Of a stretch of DNA of 64,000 bases, positions 16,554 to 25,828 are shown in pieces. The notes under the pieces are model-generated. The model saw nothing but the letters and a program-made list of their open reading frames with translations. It was not told the origin of the DNA and did no database searches. Each line of letters opens with the position of its first letter. Positions within the stretch are counted from its first letter, which is position 1. The stretch spans positions 1 to 64,000 of the forward strand of contig JAIKWU010000021.1 of assembly GCA_024684455.1 (NCBI GenBank), in the 5' to 3' direction. The stretch is from Bacteroidaceae bacterium (GTDB lineage Bacteria; Bacteroidota; Bacteroidia; Bacteroidales; Bacteroidaceae). A program made the translations under genes and the position numbers.

Positions 16554-17436
16554 TCTACTCACACGCACACTCACAGGCATTGTTTTTATCATCCTGCTTG
16601 TGGGCTGTATTCTCCACGGTCCACAGACATTTGTGATGTTGTTTGCCGTTGTCTCTGCTATGACAATCTGGGAATTCTGCACCATACTTAATCGTTATGC
16701 AGACGCTCACATCAATCGTTTCATCACGACGATTGCAGGTGTCTATCTGTTCTTTGCTGTCTTTGGATTCAACCTCAACGTGATGGACAGCAACATCTTC
16801 ATTCCATATCTGCTGTTGCTGCTCTACCTGATGGTGAGTGAATTGTATAAGGCTCATCCGAAGGACATACAGAACATCGCTTTTACGATGATGGCGCAAC
16901 TCTACATCGCCCTGCCGTTTGCACTGCTTAACGTGCTGACGTTTGTGTTTGCACACGACAATGGTCTGGACATCTATCCCAGCACTCCCATTGCTTATAT
17001 CTGGGTATATGTACTCTCCATCTTCATCTTCCTATGGACCAACGACACAGGTGCCTATTGTGTCGGTACGCTATGTGGAAAACATCGTCTCTTTCCACGT
17101 ATTTCTCCGAAGAAATCATGGGAGGGAAGCATCGGCGGTGCCATTGTAGCACTGGCCGCCTCACAAATTATTGCCAGTTTCGAGTTTGGCGAAGTCTTCG
17201 TCGTCGGCAATCCGCTGATGAATCGTCTCGCATGGGGCGGCCTATCCCTTGTCGTTATCATCTTTGGTACATGGGGCGACCTGTTTGAGTCGATGCTCAA
17301 GCGGCGTCTGGGTATCAAAGATAGTGGAAACATACTGCCTGGTCACGGTGGAATGCTTGACCGTTTCGACTCGGCTCTCTTTGCCATTCCTGCAGCCGTC
17401 ATCTATATTAGTACACTGCAATACTTTACCTTATAA
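16531..17436 (+). CDS. cdsA: Phosphatidate cytidylyltransferase
   Basis: Makes CDP-diacylglycerol from phosphatidic acid and CTP, the branch point of phospholipid synthesis, in the inner membrane. The 301-residue protein has about eight hydrophobic helices and the C-terminal CdsA signature DLFESMLKRRLGIKDSGN, followed by PGHGGMLDRFDS. The start could be at 16531 (MGMKLN) or at the second ATG, 16537 (MKLN); both overlap the end of ftsH, indicating coupled translation. Confidence 0.96.
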   Translation: MGMKLNNNLLTRTLTGIVFIILLVGCILHGPQTFVMLFAVVSAMTIWEFCTILNRYADAHINRFITTIAGVYLFFAVFGFNLNVMDSNIFIPYLLLLLYLMVSELYKAHPKDIQNIAFTMMAQLYIALPFALLNVLTFVFAHDNGLDIYPSTPIAYIWVYVLSIFIFLWTNDTGAYCVGTLCGKHRLFPRISPKKSWEGSIGGAIVALAASQIIASFEFGEVFVVGNPLMNRLAWGGLSLVVIIFGTWGDLFESMLKRRLGIKDSGNILPGHGGMLDRFDSALFAIPAAVIYISTLQYFTL

Positions 17437-17500
17437 TAAACTAACGAGTGGATGACGAAAGTGTCCACGCTATTCTCTAACTCTTAAAACAAAACGAACG

Positions 17501-19432
17501 ATGGAAAAAGACATCGAACTGACCAACGAACAAGTTGAAGAACAGAACAACGCAACTGTTCAACCCCAAGAAGAGGCTCCCGCAGTGGAGGAAACTCCAG
17601 TAGAAGAAACCTCTCCTGTAGAAGAGGCTCCTGCAGAAAATGCCGTCGAAATGAAAGAAGAGGCTCCTGAAGCAGCAGAACAATCTGCTGTGGTCGAGAA
17701 CGCACCTGAAGAGGAGGAGACTCCCAAGTTCACAACGTATGAAACAACCACTGAAATCATCGAGCGACTGAAGCAACTCACCGAAGGTGATGAAGATATT
17801 TCGCGTCAAGAGACCGATGCTCTGAAAAGCAACTTCTACCGCTTGCACAAACAACAGGCAGAGCAAGCCTATCAGCAATACATCGAGCAGGGTGGTGACC
17901 CAGAAGCCTGGCAGCCACAGCCCAGCGAAGACGAAGCCCTGTTCAAGGAGCAGATGGAAATCGTCCGTCAGAAGCGGGCTGCGCAACACGAAGCCGATGA
18001 GCGTCAGAAGGAAGAAAACTATACACGCAAACTTGCCATTATTGACAAAATCAAGGAAATCCTCACCAACCCCGATGAGGTAAACCGTTACTACAACGAC
18101 TTCAAGGCTCTGCAGCAGGAGTGGAACGACATTAAGTCCGTTCCTGCCGAGAAAGCCACCGATTTGTGGAAGACCTATCAAGTCAATGTCGAGCAGTTCT
18201 ATGATACGCTCAAACTCAACAACGAACTGCGTGCATACGATTTCAAAAAGAACCTGGAACTCAAGACAGCCCTTTGTGAGCGTGCTGAGAAACTGGTAGA
18301 AGTCGAAGATGTTGTCAGTGCCTTCCGTCAACTACAACAGTTGCATCAGGAGTTTCGCGAAATTGGTCCTGTTGAGCGTGACCTCCGTCAGCAGATATGG
18401 GACCGCTTCAAGGCCGCTTCTACCGTCATCAACAAGCGCCATCAAGACTATTTCGAGGCACGAAAGCAGATTGAACAGGAAAATCTTCAGAAGAAGACTG
18501 CCCTCTGTGAACAAGTTGAAGCCATTGATCTCGACGGTCTTAAGACCTTTGCCGACTGGAACGCACAGTCCGAACACATCGTCACGCTGCAACAAGAGTG
18601 GAAGACCATCGGTTTTGCACCGCAGAAGATGAATGTGAAAATCTTTGAACGTTTCCGTCAGGCTTGCGACCAATTCTTCCAGCGTAAGGCTGAATACTTC
18701 CGTACCGTCCGTGACAGTCTCAACCAGAACCTCCAACTCAAAGAAGAACTGGTCAAGCAGGCGGAGGAACTTAAGGACAGCACCGACTGGAAAGCAACTA
18801 CCGAAGCCATCGTTGCCCTCCAGCGCCGTTGGAAAGAAATAGGTACCGTTCCCAAAAAGATGAGCGACGACGTGTGGAAGCGTTTCAATGCTGCCTGTGA
18901 CCACTTCTTTGAAGCTCGCAAGGCAGCAGGAGCCGACATTCACAGCGAACAGATGGAGAATCTTCAGAAGAAGCAGGCCATTGTCGATTCGCTTGCAGCC
19001 ATTGACCCTGCCACCATCGAAGAGGATTATCGTCCCCGTCTGCGTGAAGCACAGGAACAGTGGAACGCCGTTGGTCACGTGCCTTACAAGCACAAGGAGA
19101 AAATCTACAAAGCCTTCCGCGCCCAGATGGATCGTCTCTATGGAGCACTCAGCGAAACTGCAACTCGCAGGCGCATCGAGCAGTTTAAGGCACATGCAAA
19201 GGAGGGCGACGGACAGCACATACGCGAACGACTCATGCGCCAATACGACATCCTGAGCAACGAAATCAAGACGTATGAAAACAATCTAGGCTTCCTCAAC
19301 TTCTCTTCCAAGTCGAAGAGTGGTAATCAACTTGTGGAAGAACTCAACCGAAAAGTAGAAAAACTGCGTGCCGACCTCGACGAAATCCGTCAGAAAATAA
19401 AGGCACTAGATGCTACCGACGAAACCGAGTAA
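17501..19432 (+). CDS. DUF349-repeat coiled-coil protein
   Basis: A 643-residue, mostly helical cytoplasmic protein. Residues 1-75 are Glu/Pro/Ala-rich and low-complexity (PAVEETPVEETSPVEEAPAE). The rest consists of repeated DUF349 units, recognisable by a recurring pattern: L-Q-x-E-W-K-x-I-G-x-[AV]-P, then W-x-R-F-x-x-A-x-x-x-F (for example LQQEWKTIGFAPQKM, LQRRWKEIGTVPKKM, AQEQWNAVGHVPYKH). Roughly five repeats are visible. The function of DUF349 proteins is not established; the pattern suggests a long rod with repeated binding surfaces. It has its own terminator. Confidence 0.88.
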   Translation: MEKDIELTNEQVEEQNNATVQPQEEAPAVEETPVEETSPVEEAPAENAVEMKEEAPEAAEQSAVVENAPEEEETPKFTTYETTTEIIERLKQLTEGDEDISRQETDALKSNFYRLHKQQAEQAYQQYIEQGGDPEAWQPQPSEDEALFKEQMEIVRQKRAAQHEADERQKEENYTRKLAIIDKIKEILTNPDEVNRYYNDFKALQQEWNDIKSVPAEKATDLWKTYQVNVEQFYDTLKLNNELRAYDFKKNLELKTALCERAEKLVEVEDVVSAFRQLQQLHQEFREIGPVERDLRQQIWDRFKAASTVINKRHQDYFEARKQIEQENLQKKTALCEQVEAIDLDGLKTFADWNAQSEHIVTLQQEWKTIGFAPQKMNVKIFERFRQACDQFFQRKAEYFRTVRDSLNQNLQLKEELVKQAEELKDSTDWKATTEAIVALQRRWKEIGTVPKKMSDDVWKRFNAACDHFFEARKAAGADIHSEQMENLQKKQAIVDSLAAIDPATIEEDYRPRLREAQEQWNAVGHVPYKHKEKIYKAFRAQMDRLYGALSETATRRRIEQFKAHAKEGDGQHIRERLMRQYDILSNEIKTYENNLGFLNFSSKSKSGNQLVEELNRKVEKLRADLDEIRQKIKALDATDETE

Positions 19433-19452
19433 TCTAATATAATGAACAGAGA

Positions 19453-19490
19453 GCGAGAGACAAGGTTTGCCTTGTCTCTCGCTTTCTGTT
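19453..19490 (+). terminator. Terminator of the DUF349 gene
   Basis: GCGAGAGACAAGG (19453-19465) and CCTTGTCTCTCGC (19470-19482) form a perfect 13-bp stem with loop TTTG, followed by TTTCTGTTTT. Confidence 0.9.
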
Positions 19491-19515
19491 TTGAAGACTA
19501 ACACTCAGTCCGAAC

Positions 19516-19962
19516 TCAGAATTTGGTAAACGAAAGCCGCAGTTGTGAGGTGGATAGATACATGTGGCTACTGTTCAGCCCTTCGACGGTGAAAGTCTCA
19601 GTAAGTTGGTTGATGCCAAAGGGCTGCAGTTTCTTGACGTCATCGATCTCCTTGTCGCCAGTGTATTGGTGACCTTCACGAGGTTCAGACAAAGTGAGTT
19701 TACCACCTTCGTGATTGAAACGGAAAAGGATTTCTCGTTCGTCGGTTTTGTATTTGTCTTTGACAGAGAGCAGGTTCATCTGTACAGACCAGAAAATGCC
19801 GCTTTCAGTAAGGTCGAGCACACCGCCCGTAGCAAGTGTATCGACACGGGTAAGTTTCCAAAAGCCGTCAAGTCTACCGTTGTCAGATGTTTCGAGTTTG
19901 CAGGAGTATAATAATGTGCAAAGTACGAAGTACAACGTACATATAGAAACTATCTTTTTCAT
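19516..19962 (-). CDS. Lipocalin-like lipoprotein
   Basis: A 148-residue lipoprotein (signal to Cys21, lipobox LYSC). After the signal, GRLDGFWKLTRVDTL and repeated short beta strands ending in GLNSSHMYLSTSQLRLSFTKF fit the lipocalin-like domains common among Bacteroidota lipoproteins. The signal peptide (ICTLYFVLCTLLYSC) is encoded by a TACTTTG-type DNA repeat at 19913-19943, so part of the leader seems to have come from repeat DNA. Its ATG overlaps the stop of the Wzi-like gene upstream by 4 bases, so the two are translated together. Ligand unknown. Confidence 0.82.
   Translation of the reverse strand: MKKIVSICTLYFVLCTLLYSCKLETSDNGRLDGFWKLTRVDTLATGGVLDLTESGIFWSVQMNLLSVKDKYKTDEREILFRFNHEGGKLTLSEPREGHQYTGDKEIDDVKKLQPFGINQLTETFTVEGLNSSHMYLSTSQLRLSFTKF
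19913..19943. repeat. TACTTTG-type repeat in a signal-peptide sequence
   Basis: On the coding (minus) strand the words GTACGTT, GTACTTC, GTACTTT recur with a period of 7, the same repeat as in lpxB. It encodes the hydrophobic core of the lipoprotein signal. Confidence 0.65.
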
Positions 19963-21542
19963 TTTGTCAAGAGGCCTGATTTACGAATGGTGAATTGTGC
20001 TCCGAAGTTGTCGCCGACAATGGTGCCGTGGTCGTAACCAAACGCCATGCCTACACTCCAGCCTTGCAGCATTCGTGTGTCGAAAGCGTAGTGGGCTTCA
20101 GCCATAAGACTGAGTTGACGACGTGACTTGGTAAATGGGCGGTCGTAACTGCCGAAACCTTCCTGCCATGTGCCGAGGAAGCGATAGTCGAGTTGTGGGA
20201 TAGGACGCCCGCTAATGCCGAGATGGAATGCCATGAAGCGGTTGTTCTCGACTTCGATGCGCCCGTCGTTGTTGTAGATGGGGGATCGGTAGAGAGGATT
20301 GCCCATCACCTGTCCCCAATGCTGCCATCCAGGGTAGATAAGGTGGTTGTAATAATTATCATTGCCGCCGATATGGTCGCTGATATTGGGGTTGTGGTCG
20401 TGGTAGATAGGACCGCTTTGGTACTTGGTATAGACGTACTCCGCGACGATGTCACGTACCCACGTGCCTTGTTTCAAGTTCAATTCGGCGCCGAGCATGA
20501 TGTCTTTCAGACCATAGAAAAGGTAGCGGCGTGTTTTTTTCTTGTTCCACTCCGTACCTGTGCCATAACCATCGTAGTCGAGGTGGAACATGCCTGAATG
20601 GTCTTCAAAGAACTGGTCGGCATAGACACTCAGCCGCCAATAGCGACGATCATAGTTGACTCGGAGCATCCAACTGCCGAGTTGGTTGCCTTCGACGTTG
20701 TTAAACTCGGCATCTTTCTCATAACTGTCGGAACCGCCAGGGATGAAAGCGTGCCAAAAGGCTTTGGCACCTGTCTCGTTCCGCATCTCTGTCATCACAC
20801 CATTCATGGGGCGCCAGGTGGTTCCGCCGAACTGTGCAGCCATCTCCAGACCGGCTTCGAGCGAAAGTGGATAGTCGTAGTCTTCGTTGGCTATGCGCAG
20901 ATATCCAGCCTTGCTGTGATAGAGGGCATGGTCTGCATAACGGCTCTGTCTGTGTGTGAAGTCATGCTGCCATTTGTCGTCTGTCATCATTCCATAGCCA
21001 ATGTGTCCTTTGACTTGCAACCATCCACGAGTGAGCGGGACATTGGTCCATTCGGGTATGCCCACTCGCACCTGGGGCACAGGACGCGAATTGATGCCCA
21101 GCGTCTGGGAACCCGAACTGAGACGATTGTTCTTCAGTTCCATCGGACGTTCCTTGGAACCGACAGAGAGTTCCAGGGCACGGTATTGCAGGTCGGCATA
21201 TAATTGCTGAACGACAAACGTGCTGGTGAAGTTGGCAGCCAGCACAAAGTCGGCCCCATACCCCAGTCGCCAACGATAGGCGTCGTCACGGCTTGCATCG
21301 CGGAAGATACCAGCACGCAGGTAGGCTGAGTTGCGCTCTACAGATGACAGGCCGTAGCGATTGGAGGTAAGCCAAAAGGGGGCATGGTCGCCGTCGCTCA
21401 ATGTGGCAGACATTTCTGTGCCGTACTCCAGTCCGTGTGTAGCACGCTGCAACAACGTGCTGTCCGTCCTTTCTTCCTGCGCAACGACGAAGATAGCACA
21501 GAACCAAAGCGTGAGTAGAAAAAAAGTTTTATTATTCACCAC
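19959..21542 (-). CDS. Capsule assembly Wzi-like outer-membrane protein
   Basis: A 527-residue protein with a Sec signal (FFLLTLWFCAIFVVAQ) and alternating aromatic beta strands through to the C-terminus, typical of an outer-membrane beta barrel. GLEYGTEMSATLSDGDHAPFW and the pattern of W/Y-rich strands match Bacteroidota proteins annotated as capsule assembly Wzi family. In E. coli, Wzi is a surface lectin that anchors group 1 capsule; here the role is by analogy only, since no capsule genes are adjacent. It is followed by the overlapping lipocalin-like lipoprotein, which may also sit in the outer membrane. Confidence 0.8.
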   Translation of the reverse strand: MVNNKTFFLLTLWFCAIFVVAQEERTDSTLLQRATHGLEYGTEMSATLSDGDHAPFWLTSNRYGLSSVERNSAYLRAGIFRDASRDDAYRWRLGYGADFVLAANFTSTFVVQQLYADLQYRALELSVGSKERPMELKNNRLSSGSQTLGINSRPVPQVRVGIPEWTNVPLTRGWLQVKGHIGYGMMTDDKWQHDFTHRQSRYADHALYHSKAGYLRIANEDYDYPLSLEAGLEMAAQFGGTTWRPMNGVMTEMRNETGAKAFWHAFIPGGSDSYEKDAEFNNVEGNQLGSWMLRVNYDRRYWRLSVYADQFFEDHSGMFHLDYDGYGTGTEWNKKKTRRYLFYGLKDIMLGAELNLKQGTWVRDIVAEYVYTKYQSGPIYHDHNPNISDHIGGNDNYYNHLIYPGWQHWGQVMGNPLYRSPIYNNDGRIEVENNRFMAFHLGISGRPIPQLDYRFLGTWQEGFGSYDRPFTKSRRQLSLMAEAHYAFDTRMLQGWSVGMAFGYDHGTIVGDNFGAQFTIRKSGLLTK

Positions 21543-21627
21543 GGATTATAATCTTTTGCTTTTAACTTCTATTGCCTGTGTTTTTTATTCTTATCCTTTG
21601 GGGGAAGTTGGAGGGGACTCGTCATTC

Positions 21628-23166
21628 TTATTTCGCGTAACTCACAGCACGTGTTTCACGGATGACGGTAATTTTCACCTGTCCTGGATAGGTCATTTCG
21701 TCCTGAATCTTCTTGGCAATTTCTGTGCTGAGGGTTTCGGTCTCCTGATCACTGATCTTGTCAGCACCGACGATGACACGAAGTTCACGACCCGCTTGGA
21801 TAGCATACGTCTTTGTAACACCAGGGTAGGCAAGAGCCAGTTGCTCCAAATCGTGCAGACGCTTGATGTATGCTTCGACAATTTCGCGGCGAGCACCAGG
21901 ACGTGCACCACTGATGGCATCACAGACCTGAACAATTGGAGCAAGCAGGCTCTGCATCTCCATCTCGTCATGGTGGGCACCAATGGCATTCACAATTTCA
22001 GGCTTCTCTTTGAACTGTTCAGCAAGTTTTGCACCGTAGAGTGCGTGTGGTGTCTCAGGGTCTTCGTCTGGCACCTTTCCTATATCGTGCAAGAGGCCGG
22101 CACGTCGCGCCTTCTTCGGATTCAGTCCCAGTTCACTGGCCATGACGGCAGCAAGATTGGCAGTCTCACGTGAGTGCTGCAGCAGGTTCTGACCGTAGGA
22201 TGAGCGGTACTTCATCTTGCCGACCAGACGAATGAGTTCAGGATGCAAGCCATGTACTCCGAGGTCGATGGCTGTACGTTTACCCGTCTCAATGATTTCC
22301 TCTTCCACCTGCTTCTTCACTTTGGCCACCACCTCTTCAATGCGTGCAGGATGAATACGTCCGTCGGCTACTAGTTGGTGGAGAGCCAAGCGGCAAATCT
22401 CGCGGCGAACGGGGTCAAAGGCACTGATGACAATGGCTTCAGGGGTGTCATCCACAACGATTTCTGTACCTGTGGCTGCTTCCAACGCACGGATGTTACG
22501 GCCTTCACGTCCGATGACACGTCCTTTCACTTCGTCGGAGTCTATATGGAAGACAGTTACACTGTTTTCGATTGCTGTTTCTGTAGCCACACGCTGAATG
22601 CTTTGGATGACAATGCGTTTGGCCTCTTTGGTGGCCGTCATTTTTGCGTCATCGACTATTTCGTTGATGTACTGCTGAGCCTGTGTCTTGGCTTCATCTT
22701 TCAGGCTTTCTACCAGATGCTCCTTCGCTTCTTCGGCAGACAGACCGCTGATGGCTTCAAGGCGTTCACGCTCCTGTTCCGTCATCTTGTCAAGTTCAGC
22801 CTTTTTCTGTTCAAGCAGAGCGTTCTGACGGTCGAGCGATTCCTGCAACTTGTCCGTTTCTGCTTTCTTGCGCTGTAGATCTTCGTGTCGTTGGTTGAGT
22901 GAGATTTCGCGTTGCTTCATCTTGTTCTCAGCCTGCTGCAGCCTCTGGTTTCGCTGCGCAACCTCTTTTTCCAACTCGGCTTTCTTGTTCAGGAACTTTT
23001 CCTTTACTTCAAGCAATTTGTTCTTCTTGATGGTTTCTGCCTGGCTTTCAGCCTCTTTCATCGTCTGGTTGTATTTTTGCTTGAGAATATAGCGGAACAT
23101 GACATATCCGAGAATTCCTCCAAGTATTAAACCTACAACCGCTGCAATTATGGTTATTACATCCAT
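21628..23166 (-). CDS. rny: Ribonuclease Y
   Basis: A membrane-anchored endoribonuclease that starts mRNA decay. From the ATG at 23166 it has 512 residues: [24 protein letters not shown] is the N-terminal membrane anchor, residues about 30-190 are a long charged coiled coil, then a KH domain ([19 protein letters not shown]) and an HD domain ([17 protein letters not shown]). The open frame extends 28 codons further upstream, but those residues ([14 protein letters not shown]...) lack the family pattern, so I place the start at the internal methionine. Confidence 0.96.
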   Translation of the reverse strand: MDVITIIAAVVGLILGGILGYVMFRYILKQKYNQTMKEAESQAETIKKNKLLEVKEKFLNKKAELEKEVAQRNQRLQQAENKMKQREISLNQRHEDLQRKKAETDKLQESLDRQNALLEQKKAELDKMTEQERERLEAISGLSAEEAKEHLVESLKDEAKTQAQQYINEIVDDAKMTATKEAKRIVIQSIQRVATETAIENSVTVFHIDSDEVKGRVIGREGRNIRALEAATGTEIVVDDTPEAIVISAFDPVRREICRLALHQLVADGRIHPARIEEVVAKVKKQVEEEIIETGKRTAIDLGVHGLHPELIRLVGKMKYRSSYGQNLLQHSRETANLAAVMASELGLNPKKARRAGLLHDIGKVPDEDPETPHALYGAKLAEQFKEKPEIVNAIGAHHDEMEMQSLLAPIVQVCDAISGARPGARREIVEAYIKRLHDLEQLALAYPGVTKTYAIQAGRELRVIVGADKISDQETETLSTEIAKKIQDEMTYPGQVKITVIRETRAVSYAK

Positions 23167-23290
23167 TTTGTTGAGTGATTTTAAGTGATTATTATTGTTG
23201 ATTATGATACACGCGTCATGTCTGCAAGCATCTTCATGGAACGAAAACATTTGCAGAATCTGAAATACCTGTTGTGAAGGGGATATCTAC

Positions 23291-23581
23291 CTACTTGAGT
23301 GTCTCGCTGATTTCTTTGTCCAGATCATTGATCATGTCCATCAGCGGAGCAGTGCTGGCACTGTTGTTGGCGTTGACGGCATCGACAGCCGTATAAAGCA
23401 TCACCATCGCATAGTAATACTTGTCGGCAGGCAGGTTGGGGTAGCGTTCCCTCAACTTCCGCAAGCGGTCCTGAATGAGTGAGGCTGCATCGCGATAGAC
23501 CTTCTCTTCCTCCGTACTATTGACGGTGAGAGGGAGGTCCACATCCTCGATGTTTACTTTGATGTTCAACTTGCCTTCCAT
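23291..23581 (-). CDS. zapA: Cell division protein ZapA
   Basis: A 96-residue FtsZ-ring-associated protein. KLNIKVNIEDVDLPLTVNSTEEEKVYRDAASLIQDRLRKLRERYP is the ZapA N-terminal domain, and the C-terminal helix would form the tetrameric coiled coil. A 98-residue coiled-coil gene lies 5 bases upstream in the same operon, in the place where a ZapB-like partner could be expected. The 124-base gap to rny holds no gene. Confidence 0.9.
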   Translation of the reverse strand: MEGKLNIKVNIEDVDLPLTVNSTEEEKVYRDAASLIQDRLRKLRERYPNLPADKYYYAMVMLYTAVDAVNANNSASTAPLMDMINDLDKEISETLK

Positions 23582-23586
23582 TTACT

Positions 23587-23883
23587 TTATTCCGTACTCA
23601 ACTGGTTGATACACTTGTTTACTTCACGCACGAGCCTGGTGATTCGCATCTTTGCGTCGTGATGTTCATCGTCACTGATTTGAATCATCTTAGCCAGTTT
23701 CAGATTCTTATAGTCGCTCTGGCTCTGACGGAGTTCAGACTGCAGACGTTCGATGTCTGTTTCTTTGCGTTCCAAGTCTGTGTACAGGTCTGCATTTTTC
23801 TTCTTTAACTCCTTATAGAGGGCAAGCAACCTGCGCACTTTTGCTTCGAACTCCTTCATCTGTCTTTTTTCGTTGTCCGTCAT
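23587..23883 (-). CDS. Coiled-coil protein next to ZapA
   Basis: A 98-residue, entirely helical charged protein (EFEAKVRRLLALYKELKKKNADLYTDLERKETDIERLQSEL) without signal or membrane segment. The heptad pattern and the position directly before zapA suggest a division-associated coiled coil comparable with ZapB in size, but no sequence signature proves this. Confidence 0.8.
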   Translation of the reverse strand: MTDNEKRQMKEFEAKVRRLLALYKELKKKNADLYTDLERKETDIERLQSELRQSQSDYKNLKLAKMIQISDDEHHDAKMRITRLVREVNKCINQLSTE

Positions 23884-23907
23884 AAAGCCAGTGTTTTTAT
23901 TCGTAAT

Positions 23908-24555
23908 TTACTTTTTCATTTTTGCCTCGGCCTTCTTCACTTCGTCCTGGGAGGGAGTCGGCTCTTTCTTGGCGAGGACAATCACGTTATAGACATATTC
24001 GGCCGACCACTGCTCGGACAGTCCCAACTGTTTTTGGTATCGGCGAACATTATATACAGCCTTGCGAGTGGCTTCGTCGGTCCAATCGTCCTTCGTAAAG
24101 ATGTCGTTGACGGTCTTGTCGGTCACGGTCTTGAACATCTTCTTCAGGAAGCCAGGAATGCGGAACTTCCACTTCATCAGTGTGCCCACCAGCATCATCA
24201 GTTCCTGAGAGAAGCCCTGGAACTGGTACAGATACTGTGTCACATCCTGCTGACGGCGGCAGCCCTTCTTGATGCTTGCGTCTATTTCTGAAAAGAAATT
24301 GTCGCTGATGCCATAAAGATTCTGCATCAGTTGTCTGCAAGCCTTCTTTTCTCCTTGCCCGAGGCGGTTGTTCACCGTAGCCACTTTTAACGACCGCTTA
24401 AAAGCCATCATGTCGGGAAGGGCGGAAACTTGATTGATGCCCAGTTGGGCTGCTAGCGAACTTTGAAAATAGACACGGATCAGTGTCATAAAGTCCTCCA
24501 TTCCACCCACATTGTTCTTCTGTTTTTTCTTAAAGATATTTGTGAGAAAACTCAT
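23908..24555 (-). CDS. Conserved-looking hypothetical protein
   Basis: A 215-residue soluble helical protein I do not recognise. It begins MSFLTNIFKKKQKNN, a short basic amphipathic N-terminus that could touch the membrane, and continues with hydrophobic helices (SSLAAQLGINQVSALPDMMAFKRSL, YLYQFQGFSQELMMLVGTLMKWKF) and a basic Lys-rich end. It is first in a minus-strand run with the coiled-coil gene and zapA, 24 bases apart, hinting at a shared envelope or division context. A TATCTTTG box (plus 24608-24615) lies upstream. Confidence 0.75.
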   Translation of the reverse strand: MSFLTNIFKKKQKNNVGGMEDFMTLIRVYFQSSLAAQLGINQVSALPDMMAFKRSLKVATVNNRLGQGEKKACRQLMQNLYGISDNFFSEIDASIKKGCRRQQDVTQYLYQFQGFSQELMMLVGTLMKWKFRIPGFLKKMFKTVTDKTVNDIFTKDDWTDEATRKAVYNVRRYQKQLGLSEQWSAEYVYNVIVLAKKEPTPSQDEVKKAEAKMKK

Positions 24556-24607
24556 TCTTGTTCGATGATTTTCAGTGTATAATAGACGTATTCTACAAAT
24601 TCAACTG

Positions 24608-24615
24608 CAAAGATA
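24608..24615 (-). promoter_or_regulatory. -7 promoter element of the zapA-containing run
   Basis: Plus-strand CAAAGATA reads TATCTTTG on the minus strand, about 53 bases before the ATG at 24555. The -33 element is weak (CAAC about 22 bases further). Confidence 0.55.
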
Positions 24616-24692
24616 GCAATTTTCTTTGACAACTCCACAACAATTAAGCATTTATTTTTTTACACATAAAGTATTTCATCATCAAAACACGG

Positions 24693-25610
24693 CTATTGTC
24701 CCACAAATTCAGAGACTTCAAACTGGTTGGCAACGGCAAGACGGGCACAGTTCTGCAGCATTCGCCGGTTGGAATTGTTGACCTGATTGGCGTCCGAGGC
24801 TTTTCCGATGATGGAGAGGTCGTCGCGGATGGATCGACCGATGCAGGGGCCGATGATGCTCTCGAAGAGGGTACATGCAGCAATGTAGCGTCCCATGTAT
24901 TCGTCGAGGTGTGTTTCGTCGCGTGTCAGATCTTTCTTGGTCTTCAACTGTGGCACGGCTCGTGCGTTCTGAATGGCTGTTCCGCAGGGTATGATGACGT
25001 CAATGCCGCTGTTGGCGCGCATCTTCTTGACGGATTCGCAGATTTGTCGCCACATGCTTTCCTGCGTAGGATAGGCTTTTCCGATGTTCTTGTTGGTCGA
25101 GGCGTATGCCCAAGTCTGGTTGAAGGCGAAGGTGGTTCGCGGGCTAATGCTCACGAGTTTATACCCCTGAATAATGCGCGCGAGAAAAGGCTCATAGGTG
25201 GAATAGTTGCCCGACTCGAGCGAATACTGCTGAAAGACGACGACGTCGTAGGCATAGCGCCGCATGGCATCGCGAATGGCGATTTTCTTTTCCAGTTTCG
25301 TCACGCCACGGCTGTTATAGACATAGAGTTCGTAGACAGGCTGGTCGTTTTTGAAGTACTCATAATGTTCGCGCATGGAGCATCCGCCTTTATAGAGGAC
25401 ATAGACATTGACGATATTGATGCCCATCGACGAGAGGATGTCTGGCAGCAAGGCACAAGTGTCCATCGAATAACTATTGCCGATGATGAGGACATCGAGT
25501 TTTACAGGCATGTAGGGTAGGGCATGGTTACTTAGATAGGGAGATGCAGTCTGTGCTTGTGTGCCAGCCGACACCAGCATAATCAGGGTGATAAGAAGTA
25601 TTCGTTTCAT
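24693..25610 (-). CDS. DUF4886 protein, SGNH-hydrolase-like
   Basis: A 305-residue secreted protein starting MKRILLITLIMLVSAGTQAQ, a Sec signal. LDVLIIGNSYSMDT carries the GNSY form of the SGNH nucleophile block, VVVFQQYS is block-III-like, and the C-terminal DLTRDETHLDEYMGRYIAA has the Asp-His pair of block V. DUF4886 members are found among polysaccharide-utilisation genes and are probably esterases, but no substrate is proven. The open frame runs upstream to 25853 through repeat array B; I take 25610 as the start because the signal peptide begins there. Two paralogues occur at 60250-62349. Confidence 0.88.
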   Translation of the reverse strand: MKRILLITLIMLVSAGTQAQTASPYLSNHALPYMPVKLDVLIIGNSYSMDTCALLPDILSSMGINIVNVYVLYKGGCSMREHYEYFKNDQPVYELYVYNSRGVTKLEKKIAIRDAMRRYAYDVVVFQQYSLESGNYSTYEPFLARIIQGYKLVSISPRTTFAFNQTWAYASTNKNIGKAYPTQESMWRQICESVKKMRANSGIDVIIPCGTAIQNARAVPQLKTKKDLTRDETHLDEYMGRYIAACTLFESIIGPCIGRSIRDDLSIIGKASDANQVNNSNRRMLQNCARLAVANQFEVSEFVGQ

Positions 25611-25684
25611 TCGTTTTGTTGTAGATTGACATGAGATAATAACTAGTGTTTTTTGAGCAGTGTAAGGTCGTTTTTGTACCGCCG

Positions 25685-25772
25685 CAGTGAAACAGTTGTA
25701 CCAGCACGTTGAAACTGTTGTACCACTGCGCTGGTACAACTGTTTCACTGCGGTGGTACTTTGGTCGTTCAA
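25685..25772. repeat. 22-bp-period intergenic repeat array B (four units)
   Basis: Anchors CAGTG (25685), CGTTG (25707), CGCTG (25729) and CGGTG (25751) are spaced exactly 22 bases. Each is followed by RWAC and, after four bases, GTWY; typical unit text is GTACCACTGCGCTGGTAC. It lies just upstream of the DUF4886 gene, between two minus-strand genes. Confidence 0.87.
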
Positions 25773-25828
25773 TAGAAAAGCCTGCCGCAGGTTACGACAG
25801 GCTATCCGTATGCATTGTGCACTAAATC

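Noticed and set aside
23167-23290. 6S RNA between rny and zapA
   Set aside because: The gap of 124 bases is too short for a typical 6S RNA and the long rod with a central bubble is not seen.
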